NCBI GenBank assembly: GCA_964563505.1
Contig: CAZLXW010000124.1
Location: 1 to 6,027 of the forward strand
Length of the DNA stretch: 6,027 bases
Direction of reading: 5' to 3'
Source of the DNA: UBA1351 sp964563505
Lineage (GTDB): Bacteria; Bacillota; Clostridia; Lachnospirales; Vallitaleaceae
The translations under genes were made by a program, and so were the position numbers. Shown in pieces: positions 1-5,985 of the stretch; positions within the stretch are counted from its first letter, which is position 1, and the number at the start of each line of letters is the position of its first letter. The notes under the pieces are model-generated. The model searched no databases, was not told the origin of the DNA, and saw nothing but the letters and a program-made list of their open reading frames with translations.

Positions 1-771
1 ATACATATTGTTTCAGAAAAAACGTCAAAAGCTTTGATTTATATTCTTCTTATCGTTTGTATTATCGGTTCAACATCCGGTTTAATTCAAGGGTTACTTA
101 CCCGTTCTCAGTTAAAGGATGTTATCGCAGTAACAAAATCGGATTCTTTTCCTAATTTTTCTTTTTCTGACGGATATTTTTCCATTGACCGAGACGAACC
201 GATCATATATGCCTATGAAAATTATTACAAGTTTATCGTTGATCCGACCAACACAAAAAACATAAATGATTTGGCCGGTTATGAAGCTGGCTATCTTCTT
301 CAACCTGAAACACTTTATATATCCACCATTGGACACTCTCCTGTTCGATATGATCTTACGCTCTTACAGGGACTTAATTTTAATAAAAACACATTAATTA
401 CATATATGGAAACAGTATCTATATTTATCATTCCAGTGGTCATTATAATAAGTATTATTTTCGTTCTACTCAGCACATTATTTAAAAGTCTATTTCTCTA
501 TATTCTTGGCATCATGCTACGGAATATGAATCAGATAACAAACTTAACCAATGGTGGTATATACAAAATGGTTTTATATTCCATGACTTTAGGAATTATC
601 CTTACAGAAATCATTTCATTGATACTCATCATAACACCTATCATTCGTTTAAGTCCTTGGATATCTTCTATTCTACCTTTTTTGACCTTTTACTTGCCAA
701 GTTCTTTTATATTATCTAAAGGTATGAAGTCATATAAGGATACAAATAACAATCCACCGGTTACTCAATAA
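1..771 (+). CDS. DUF1189-type multi-pass membrane protein, 5' end cut by the window edge
   Basis: The reading frame is open from the first base to the TAA at 769-771 (256 codons), so the true start lies upstream of the window. The TTG at 34 lacks a Shine-Dalgarno and is an unlikely start. Counting from codon 1, a hydrophobic segment lies at about 12-34. A polar, probably extracytoplasmic region of about 100 residues follows and contains an FPNF motif (50-53) and the segment DEPIIYAYE. Further hydrophobic segments lie at about 141-175, 191-215 and 220-239. This layout, the 'FP-F---DG' start of the outer domain, and the KSLFLYILGIMLR and YSMTLGIIL segments match DUF1189 (the family that includes pneumococcal MalA-like proteins) from memory. 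The biochemical role is unknown. It converges on the yfcE gene and overlaps it by 11 bp. The family call is fairly secure; no function should be inferred. Confidence 0.75.
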   Translation: MHIVSEKTSKALIYILLIVCIIGSTSGLIQGLLTRSQLKDVIAVTKSDSFPNFSFSDGYFSIDRDEPIIYAYENYYKFIVDPTNTKNINDLAGYEAGYLLQPETLYISTIGHSPVRYDLTLLQGLNFNKNTLITYMETVSIFIIPVVIIISIIFVLLSTLFKSLFLYILGIMLRNMNQITNLTNGGIYKMVLYSMTLGIILTEIISLILIITPIIRLSPWISSILPFLTFYLPSSFILSKGMKSYKDTNNNPPVTQ

Positions 772-1312
772 GCACTTCGATATAACAGTCGCCTTCCAAG
801 GTCTTGACTGTTATTTTTTTATTTTCATAAATAGCATATGTCTTTGGATGCCCTTCTTTCGGCAATGTAATTGAGCCAGGATTTACATGTAAAATTCCTT
901 GACTTGTTTTTTGAATCATTGGAACGTGAGTATGACCTTGTATAAAAATATTTTCTCCCATGATGTCACGAGGCGGTTGATTGTTATACAAATGGCCATG
1001 GGTCATGAAAAAACCTATGCCGTCGAGCCACAAACGACTCTCAGCACTCTGAATGTTAAAGTCTAGAACCATTTGGTCAACTTCTGCATCACAATTGCCT
1101 CTAATGGCTATGATTGCTTCTCGGAGAGGATTGAGTTGGAGAATCACTGCTTTAGGGTCATATCCTTCCGGCAAGGGATTTCTAGGACCATGATAAAGAA
1201 TGTCCCCTAAAATAACTAATTTATCAGGTTTTTCTATTGCATATGCTTTAAGTGCCTGCTCTAAACTTGTTGTTGATCCATGTATATCGGATATAAACAT
1301 TATTTTCTTCAT
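761..1312 (-). CDS. yfcE: YfcE/MJ0936-type calcineurin-like metallophosphoesterase
   Basis: The protein has 183 residues, the same size as E. coli YfcE (about 184). All dinuclear-metal motifs of the calcineurin-like fold are present in order: D9-x-H11, G36-D37, G72-N73-C74-D75, H105-G-H107 and G126-H127-T-H129. The YfcE-type segments HGPRN (41-45), ALPEGY-like LPEGY (47-51), EVDQM (77-81) and NPGS (144-147) are also there. E. coli YfcE is a manganese-dependent phosphodiesterase active on artificial phosphodiesters; the physiological substrate is not known. The protein has no signal peptide and should be cytoplasmic. The ATG start is fixed by a strong AGGAGG (1318-1323) five bases upstream. 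It lies 65 bp downstream of ftsH on the same strand, but a terminator intervenes. Its 3' end overlaps the convergent DUF1189 gene by 11 bp and contains that gene's terminator. Confidence 0.93.
   Translation of the reverse strand: MKKIMFISDIHGSTTSLEQALKAYAIEKPDKLVILGDILYHGPRNPLPEGYDPKAVILQLNPLREAIIAIRGNCDAEVDQMVLDFNIQSAESRLWLDGIGFFMTHGHLYNNQPPRDIMGENIFIQGHTHVPMIQKTSQGILHVNPGSITLPKEGHPKTYAIYENKKITVKTLEGDCYIEVLIE
782..825 (+). terminator. Intrinsic terminator of the DUF1189 gene, inside yfcE
   Basis: A perfect 9-bp inverted repeat, ATAACAGTC (782-790) and GACTGTTAT (806-814), encloses 15 nt. Within the loop CCT/AGG can pair further. On the plus strand the right arm runs into seven T (814-820), one A and four more T. 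It starts 11 bp after the plus-strand stop codon, so it is well placed to end the DUF1189 transcript. The whole element lies in the last coding part of the opposing phosphoesterase gene, where its T tract is read as Lys codons on the other strand. On the minus strand no T tract follows the stem, so it should act in one direction only. Confidence 0.8.
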
Positions 1313-1323
1313 TCTGTCCTCCT

Positions 1324-1357
1324 AAATAAAACAACCCTTAGCGCATGTCTAAGGGTT
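1324..1357 (-). terminator. Intrinsic terminator after ftsH
   Basis: A perfect 9-bp stem, AACCCTTAG (1333-1341) and CTAAGGGTT (1349-1357), has a 7-nt loop. Read on the minus strand it is followed by GTTTTATTTA, a moderate U tract broken by one A. It lies 20 bp beyond the ftsH stop and should end the tilS-hpt-ftsH message at least in part. The yfcE Shine-Dalgarno AGGAGG begins directly after the U tract, so any yfcE translation from the upstream promoter needs read-through. Confidence 0.82.
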
Positions 1358-1377
1358 ATCCATTTTTCATTCTTTTT

Positions 1378-3234
1378 TTATGTTGGAATCACTTCAGGTG
1401 CAATACTATCTTCTTCTAATATATCAAACAACTTTTCAAATTGTTCTCCATCAATTTTTTCTTTTTCGATAAGAAGTTTTGCCGTACGATGAAGCACTTC
1501 CATATGTTCTTCAAGGAGACCTTTTGCTTCTTCAAATGCATCACCAATGATACGCTTGATTTCACCATCAATAATTCCGGCAATATTTTCACCGTAATTT
1601 CTTGTGTGTCCCCAATCTCGACCAATAAAGACTTCATCATTATCTCCACCATACTGGATTGGGCCAAGTACATCTGACATACCATAACGAACAACCATAT
1701 TTCTTGCAATACCTGTTGCACGTTCAATGTCATTTGACGCTCCGGTTGTAACATCATCAAGCACTAAGGACTCTGCTGCTCTTCCGCCCAGTAATGCGAC
1801 AATTTCTTGCTCCATTTTTTTCTTGGTCAAATACATTTGATCTGCTTTTGGTAACGGCATAGTATATCCGCCCGCAAATCCTGTCGGAATAATTGAAATG
1901 CTATGTACCGAATCAATTTCTTCCAAAATATGATGTATAATTGCATGTCCGGCTTCATGATATGCCGTAATACGTTTTTCCTTTTCACTTATGACTCTTG
2001 AACGTTTTTCAGTACCAATACCAACTTTAATGAATGCTTGTCGCATATGCTCTTGTTCAATAACTTTTTTATTTTCACGCGCCGCATATATAGCCGCCTC
2101 ATTCACCAAGTTTTCTAAGTCTGCTCCTGTAAATCCTGCTGTTGTTTGTGCAACTTCAAGTAAGTTCACATTATCTGACAAGGGTTTTCCTTTGGCATGT
2201 ACTTTTAATATTTCTTCACGTCCTTTTACATCCGGACGTCCGACATAAACCTTTCGGTCAAATCGACCCGGTCTTAATAAGGCAGGGTCAAGAATATCAA
2301 CACGGTTGGTTGCCGCGATAACAATAACGCCTTCGTTAATACCGAAACCATCCATTTCAACTAATAATTGGTTGAGTGTCTGCTCACGTTCATCATGTCC
2401 GCCACCAAGTCCTGCTCCACGTTTACGTCCGACTGCATCGATCTCATCAATAAAAACGATACATGGCGCATTTTTCTTTGCTTGCTCAAATAAATCACGA
2501 ACACGAGAAGCACCGACTCCGACAAACATCTCAACAAAGTCAGAACCGGAAATACTAAAGAATGGAACACCTGCTTCACCGGATACTGCTTTTGCCAATA
2601 ATGTTTTCCCTGTTCCCGGAGGCCCGACTAAAACAACACCTTTTGGAATTCTTGCCCCTAATTCAACAAACTTTTTAGGACTTTTTAAGAATTCAACAAC
2701 TTCTTCAAGTTCTTCTTTTTCTTCTTCTAAACCAGCGACATTTTTAAAGGTCACTTTTTTATTTTCGTCAAGAACCATTTTTGCTTTTGACTTACCAAAG
2801 GACATAACCTTGGAACCGCCACCGCCACCTTGCGCTTGATTCATAATAAACATAAGTAAGAAAACCACTGCAATCAAAATAATAATCGATGGTAAAATAC
2901 TCATCAAAAAGCTTGGTCTTTGAACGTCTGAATAATGAATCGGAATATTCTGTCCTTGTTCCGTAATCTTGGTACCAATGACTGTCGTGTTCGGAACATA
3001 AAAACTTTCTTCATTACCATCTTGAAAATACGCTCGAAGTATTCCTGTTGGAATCTCTTGATTTTGAGTAATCTCAATACGGACCACACGACCTGTAGCT
3101 ACATCATCCATTAATTCTATCTCACCATAAGTATCTGCCATCTGTTCATTTGTGGGATTCGTAATAATCAGAGCAAATAACAAAATGAGAATCAGCAGTG
3201 CGTAAAAACTAAATCCACGCATATATTTCTTCAT
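1378..3234 (-). CDS. ftsH: ATP-dependent zinc metalloprotease FtsH
   Basis: The protein has 618 residues, normal for FtsH. It is a hexameric membrane protease that unfolds and degrades membrane and regulatory proteins. Visible parts in order: transmembrane helix about 8-26; extracytoplasmic domain about 27-107; second helix about 108-131; Gly5 linker 136-140; and the AAA+ ATPase. The ATPase has Walker A GPPGTGKT (204-211), pore motif FVG (237-239), Walker B with D263-E264, and second region of homology with arginine fingers R321 and R324. The M41 peptidase follows, with HEAGH (426-430) and the likely third zinc ligand D502 in ASNDI. All catalytic residues are intact. The tail (about 570-618) is acidic and charged. 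The ATG is supported by AAGGAG (3242-3247) seven bases upstream. It follows hpt by 35 bp without a terminator, so it is probably co-transcribed with tilS and hpt, as in Bacillus and Clostridia. Confidence 0.98.
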   Translation of the reverse strand: MKKYMRGFSFYALLILILLFALIITNPTNEQMADTYGEIELMDDVATGRVVRIEITQNQEIPTGILRAYFQDGNEESFYVPNTTVIGTKITEQGQNIPIHYSDVQRPSFLMSILPSIIILIAVVFLLMFIMNQAQGGGGGSKVMSFGKSKAKMVLDENKKVTFKNVAGLEEEKEELEEVVEFLKSPKKFVELGARIPKGVVLVGPPGTGKTLLAKAVSGEAGVPFFSISGSDFVEMFVGVGASRVRDLFEQAKKNAPCIVFIDEIDAVGRKRGAGLGGGHDEREQTLNQLLVEMDGFGINEGVIVIAATNRVDILDPALLRPGRFDRKVYVGRPDVKGREEILKVHAKGKPLSDNVNLLEVAQTTAGFTGADLENLVNEAAIYAARENKKVIEQEHMRQAFIKVGIGTEKRSRVISEKEKRITAYHEAGHAIIHHILEEIDSVHSISIIPTGFAGGYTMPLPKADQMYLTKKKMEQEIVALLGGRAAESLVLDDVTTGASNDIERATGIARNMVVRYGMSDVLGPIQYGGDNDEVFIGRDWGHTRNYGENIAGIIDGEIKRIIGDAFEEAKGLLEEHMEVLHRTAKLLIEKEKIDGEQFEKLFDILEEDSIAPEVIPT

Positions 3235-3269
3235 ATTCTTTCTCCTTCCAACCGAGTTCGATTTGACTC

Positions 3270-3794
3270 TTACTCATCCAACACACTAATCTTTCCTATG
3301 TAAGGCAGATTACGATAATGTTGGCAGTAATCTAATCCATATCCAACAACAAACTCATCAGGAATCGTAAAACCTACATATTCAACATCAACATCCACAA
3401 CACGACGATCCGGTTTGTCAAGCAATGTTACAATCCTAATACTATTGGGGTTTCTTTGATTCAATACATGAACCAGATAATTCAATGTTCTTCCTGAATC
3501 AATGATGTCTTCAACAATTAAAATGTCTTTGCCTTCGATTGAGTCATCTAAATCTTTAACAATCTTTACAACTCCTGTGCTTGTTGTTTCATTTCCATAA
3601 CTAGATATGGCCATGAAATCCATAGTCATGGGAGGCGTAAGCTCTTTTGCCAAATCTGTCATAAACATGACTCCACCTTTTAGCACACAAATCATATTGA
3701 TTTCTTTACCTTCATATTCTTTTGAAATTTGTTCTCCAAGTTCTTTCGTTCGTTTTACAAGTTCCTCTTTTGAAATTAGAACGTCAATTGTCAT
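3270..3794 (-). CDS. hpt: Hypoxanthine(-guanine) phosphoribosyltransferase
   Basis: The protein has 174 residues, typical for bacterial HPRT (about 175-180). It makes IMP (and usually GMP) from the free purine base and PRPP in the cytoplasm, the key purine-salvage step. Visible motifs: LKGG (38-41), which contacts pyrophosphate; the mobile loop SSYGNETTSTG (64-74); the PRPP-binding motif VEDIIDSGRT (94-103) with the acidic pair E95-D96; DKPDRR (126-131), whose lysine usually contacts the purine ring; and FVVGYGLDY (148-156). The ATG lies inside the end of tilS, with an 11-bp overlap in another frame. The nearest good Shine-Dalgarno, AAGGAGG (3807-3813), is 12 bases upstream, which is rather far, so translation is probably coupled to tilS. 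Whether guanine is a good substrate cannot be read from the sequence. Confidence 0.96.
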   Translation of the reverse strand: MTIDVLISKEELVKRTKELGEQISKEYEGKEINMICVLKGGVMFMTDLAKELTPPMTMDFMAISSYGNETTSTGVVKIVKDLDDSIEGKDILIVEDIIDSGRTLNYLVHVLNQRNPNSIRIVTLLDKPDRRVVDVDVEYVGFTIPDEFVVGYGLDYCQHYRNLPYIGKISVLDE

Positions 3795-5262
3795 AGCCTT
3801 TATTGTCCTCCTTAGTTAGTTCTACTTTGATTATTTTAGATGAATCTTCTCTTGCTTCATAGATTGGATTTACACGATATCCAGGTACCCAAAGTATATG
3901 ATTTCCCGACGCCAGCAAGGGAAGTTGATTCCGCAATGAAAGCGGGATTTTTTCATCAATAAAAAATTTTTTTATTTTTTTTGAATGTCCTTCCGAGTCA
4001 ATATGAATAATATCCCCCGGTCTTCTCGTTCGTAAAACTAAATTAGCTTTTATTTTATCATAATCGAACCATTTAGTGTATAGATTTTTTGCATTTTTAA
4101 AAGAATCTTTATACTTTGTTGGTCGTTCATTCACAACAGTATACCACAAATCAGCCTTTTGAATATACCCTTTATCAGGAATCCTGTCAAGTTCATGAAC
4201 AAATTCTTCCGTATTCATACTCTTTTTATATAAAAACACAAGTCGCTGATATTCTTTGATGACCGTTAAACCCTTATATACTTCAACCTTTTTTCCTGAT
4301 TGATGGGACATGAGATTTAAAATTCTTTCGACATGAATATATTCAAGATTCTTCGTAGTCCCTACTAACTCTTGGATGACTTTTCTTAATACCCGTCGTA
4401 TAATCGCCGGATGTTCTCGCATAAGCATTTCACCATCGATAACATTTACATGTCCACCTTCAGCTCCTACATAATCCTTGTCCATCAATTCTTTCGAACA
4501 TGATACTCGCTTATATATTTTATCGGCTTCAAGCTCCATATAGTCATTTTCATCGCCAAGCACCACTCCTGCTCGATATAGTGTGTCAATAATATTGGGA
4601 TTGAAGTCATTTTTGATGTGTGTTAAAAGTTGATGACGAATTTTATTTCGTTGATACGACATAAGATTATTCGTTTCATCGTTTGCATACGGCAAGCCTT
4701 TATGTCCAATATATTCCATAATCTCTTGTTTTGACGTACTAAGAAGCGGCCGAATCAGAAGATCTTGATATTGGTTCTCGCTAAAGACTTCCATACCTTT
4801 TAACCCTAGAAGGCCTGTTCCTCTCATAAATCGATATAATAGTGTTTCTGCTTGATCATCCTTATGGTGTGCTACCGCGATTTTATTACCGTTTTTTTCT
4901 AATAGGCAACGATGTAGCGCCATATATCTTAATGTTCTTGCTCCATCTTCTTCAGACACACGTTGGGTTTTACAATATTCTATAACATCCACATGTTGGA
5001 CCATAAGCGATAACCCCAACACATTACAGTGATGCTCACAGATACGAATATCTTGTTCTGCACTCTTCCTTAGACCATGGTGAATATATATGGGAAACAC
5101 TTCAAAGAAAATCATTTGTTTATTAGAAAACTCATTTAATAAATATAAAAGCGCCACCGAATCGGCTCCTCCGGAAAATCCCAAAACAATGCGATCACCT
5201 GTTTGAATAAGATTTTCCTTAAGAACTAAACGTTTAAAACTTTCAGTCAATTCATTTGGCAT
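3784..5262 (-). CDS. tilS: tRNA(Ile)-lysidine synthetase TilS
   Basis: The protein has 492 residues, normal for the long TilS form with a C-terminal domain. The enzyme uses ATP and lysine to convert C34 of the CAU anticodon of a minor tRNA-Ile to lysidine, so that it reads AUA as Ile; it is usually essential. The N-terminal PP-loop ATPase shows SGGADS (30-35), HHGLR (61-65), EDGARTLRY (105-113), AHHKDDQAETLLYR (131-144), RGTG (147-150), RPLL (171-174) and NDETN with the following RNKIRH (205-210). A linker region (about 220-400) is poorly conserved. The C-terminal TilS domain shows RRPGD (413-417), KKIKKFFIDEKIP (428-440) and LWVPGYR (457-463). The ATG is preceded by AAAGGA (5269-5274) six bases upstream. 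A terminator lies just upstream, and hpt overlaps the 3' end by 11 bp. An A8-T-A7-T6 run on the coding strand encodes residues 428-434. Confidence 0.97.
   Translation of the reverse strand: MPNELTESFKRLVLKENLIQTGDRIVLGFSGGADSVALLYLLNEFSNKQMIFFEVFPIYIHHGLRKSAEQDIRICEHHCNVLGLSLMVQHVDVIEYCKTQRVSEEDGARTLRYMALHRCLLEKNGNKIAVAHHKDDQAETLLYRFMRGTGLLGLKGMEVFSENQYQDLLIRPLLSTSKQEIMEYIGHKGLPYANDETNNLMSYQRNKIRHQLLTHIKNDFNPNIIDTLYRAGVVLGDENDYMELEADKIYKRVSCSKELMDKDYVGAEGGHVNVIDGEMLMREHPAIIRRVLRKVIQELVGTTKNLEYIHVERILNLMSHQSGKKVEVYKGLTVIKEYQRLVFLYKKSMNTEEFVHELDRIPDKGYIQKADLWYTVVNERPTKYKDSFKNAKNLYTKWFDYDKIKANLVLRTRRPGDIIHIDSEGHSKKIKKFFIDEKIPLSLRNQLPLLASGNHILWVPGYRVNPIYEAREDSSKIIKVELTKEDNKGYDN
3795..3813 (-). 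promoter_or_regulatory. Distant hpt ribosome-binding site within the tilS 3' end
   Basis: AAGGAGG at 3807-3813 lies in the last codons of tilS, 12 bases before the hpt ATG, compared with 5-7 bases for most other genes here. No better in-frame start exists between it and the ATG; upstream codons are GCT, AAG, ATA and ACA. Ribosomes ending tilS at the TGA (3784-3786) stop just past the hpt ATG, which favours termination-reinitiation coupling. The coupling is inferred. Confidence 0.55.
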
Positions 5263-5295
5263 ATTTTTTCCTTTCCCAGTAGTTTATGACGTATT

Positions 5296-5323
5296 AAAAA
5301 GGACTCAACCTTTCAGTCGAGTC
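5296..5323 (-). terminator. Intrinsic terminator or attenuator between divIC and tilS
   Basis: On the minus strand GACTCGAC (5323-5316) pairs with GTTGAGTC (5309-5302) through eight base pairs, one of them G-T, around the 6-nt loop TGAAAG. A C and then five T (5300-5296) follow. It lies 17 bp after the divIC stop. Only 33 bp separate its last T from the tilS ATG, too little for an ordinary promoter, so it may be a leaky terminator that lowers tilS-hpt-ftsH expression relative to divIC. Confidence 0.7.
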
Positions 5324-5340
5324 ACTGTCAAAAGCATCTG

Positions 5341-5622
5341 CTATTCTTCTGTTATAAAGAGGATCTCGCCTTCTTGTATCAAATTAAATTCATTTCTCGC
5401 TTTCTTTATGATGAACTCATCTGACTGAATGTAATATTCCATTTCTTCAAGTTCGACTTTGCGTTCAAGTTCACTAACAAGTTCATTATTGAGAGCTTCT
5501 AATTCTTGTTCTTTTTCAAGTGTTTTTGTATATGCTTCAGAAATCTGAAAAAAAACAATTCCGCTTAACAGCATAAGAACAAATATTAAAAAGTATATCG
5601 ATTTATGCTTTTTTCTCTTCAT
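5341..5622 (-). CDS. divIC: DivIC/FtsB-type septum formation initiator
   Basis: A small bitopic membrane protein of the divisome (93 residues from the ATG at 5622, 98 from the GTG at 5637). The family (DivIC in Firmicutes, FtsB in E. coli) joins FtsL and DivIB/FtsQ and helps switch on septal peptidoglycan synthesis. Numbered from the GTG, the protein shows a short basic cytoplasmic tail (KRKKHK, 7-12), one transmembrane helix (about 13-31), a Glu/Leu-rich coiled coil (about 33-67), and the family's C-terminal block with YIQSDEFI (69-76), ARNEFNLI (80-87), EGEILF (89-94). The ATG is preferred because GGTGAT (5629-5634), complementary to the 16S tail, ends six bases before it, while the GTG has no Shine-Dalgarno. 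The position between yabO and tilS also fits divIC. FtsL is similar in form, but the C-terminal block and gene order favour DivIC. Confidence 0.85.
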   Translation of the reverse strand: MKRKKHKSIYFLIFVLMLLSGIVFFQISEAYTKTLEKEQELEALNNELVSELERKVELEEMEYYIQSDEFIIKKARNEFNLIQEGEILFITEE

Positions 5623-5634
5623 GAACCTATCACC
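5623..5634 (-). promoter_or_regulatory. Ribosome-binding site that decides the divIC start
   Basis: GGTGAT (5629-5634) matches the GGUGAU part of the extended anti-Shine-Dalgarno partner and is followed by the 6-nt spacer AGGTTC and then ATG. The in-frame GTG at 5635-5637 overlaps the start of this motif and has only A/T-rich DNA upstream, so it is probably not used. Confidence 0.6.
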
Positions 5635-5644
5635 CACTTTAGAA

Positions 5645-5673
5645 ATTATATTTTGTATACCAACTATAGTATA
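5645..5673 (-). promoter_or_regulatory. Candidate promoter for divIC (and possibly tilS-hpt-ftsH)
   Basis: The 72-bp gap between rqcP and divIC is AT-rich and contains a perfect -10 hexamer TATAAT (5650-5645, minus strand). A weak -35-like TATACT (5673-5668, three of six matches to TTGACA) lies 17 bases upstream. Transcription would begin near 5638 and give a leader of about 16 nt carrying the divIC ribosome-binding site. An alternative extended -10, TGGTATACA (5662-5654), overlaps the spacer. No clear terminator follows rqcP in this gap, so read-through from rqcP is also possible. Confidence 0.4.
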
Positions 5674-5709
5674 GCATTAATTCAAAAAATATGGTAGTCA
5701 TTAAACAAA

Positions 5710-5955
5710 TTATTCATTCAAATATGTAAACATCGAATCTGCATCTTCTTTTTTAGTTGTATCTTTAATTGCGTCGACTCTGACCTTAACAACATTATTT
5801 CCAAAAGAGATTTGAATAACATCATTGATACTTATCGGTGTTCCTGATTTAGCCACTTTTCCATTTATTTCCACACGTCCTGCATTGCAAGCGTCATTAG
5901 CTACACTGCGGCGTTTGATTAAACGTGAGACTTTTAAAAACTTATCTAAACGCAT
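5710..5955 (-). CDS. rqcP: Ribosome-associated quality control S4-domain protein RqcP (YabO)
   Basis: The 81-residue protein is a single S4 RNA-binding domain and closely resembles B. subtilis YabO/RqcP. It shares the opening MRLDKFLKVSRLIKRR (1-16), the AGRVEINGKVAKSG stretch (25-38) and the tail DTTKKEDADSM (65-75). RqcP binds stalled 50S subunits that carry a peptidyl-tRNA and works with RqcH to add C-terminal alanine tails that mark the nascent chain for degradation. The basic N-terminal helix with R11, K14, R15 and R16 is the RNA-contacting face. The ATG is fixed by AAAGGAG (5962-5968) six bases upstream. Hsp15 is the related Gram-negative family, but the C-terminal tail and small size fit RqcP. 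A strong terminator lies 29 bp upstream of the start, so the gene needs either its own tightly placed promoter or read-through. Confidence 0.94.
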   Translation of the reverse strand: MRLDKFLKVSRLIKRRSVANDACNAGRVEINGKVAKSGTPISINDVIQISFGNNVVKVRVDAIKDTTKKEDADSMFTYLNE

Positions 5956-5976
5956 ACCGTTCTCCTTTTTTGTTCT

Positions 5977-5985
5977 TGTATAACA
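5977..5985 (-). promoter_or_regulatory. Possible extended -10 element for rqcP
   Basis: TGTTATACA on the minus strand has the TGn spacing of an extended -10 followed by TATACA (four of six matches to TATAAT, with the last T missing). It directly abuts the terminator T tract, and no -35 hexamer is visible. A start near 5970 would leave a leader of about 15 nt that still includes the ribosome-binding site. This is a weak call. Confidence 0.2.

Noticed and set aside
34..36. TTG as the start of the DUF1189 gene
   Set aside because: There is no ribosome-binding site, the frame stays open to the window edge, and the start would fall at the edge of the first membrane helix, where the family normally has more N-terminal sequence.
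975..996. A third TTGTTATACAA-like copy on the plus strand within yfcE
   Set aside because: It lies inside coding sequence on the opposite strand with no gene to drive, so it is probably chance in AT-rich DNA.
1378..1380. Possible plus-strand terminator from the same hairpin at 1333-1357
   Set aside because: The T-rich stretch on the plus side begins only after ATCCA and is interrupted, and no plus-strand gene leads into it. Minus-strand use after ftsH is the natural reading.
1416..1760. 114-codon minus-strand frame within ftsH
   Set aside because: It is an alternative-frame reading of the FtsH peptidase region with no recognisable domain. FtsH itself is intact there.
2306..2839. 177-codon open frame on the plus strand, antisense to ftsH
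   Set aside because: It lies opposite the highly conserved AAA+ domain, has low-complexity Ser/Pro/Thr-rich composition and no family resemblance. It is a shadow of ftsH codon use.
3235..3269. Short GAGT/ACTC inverted repeat between hpt and ftsH
   Set aside because: Only four base pairs with an 8-nt loop and no T tract. It is not a terminator, and the genes read as co-transcribed.
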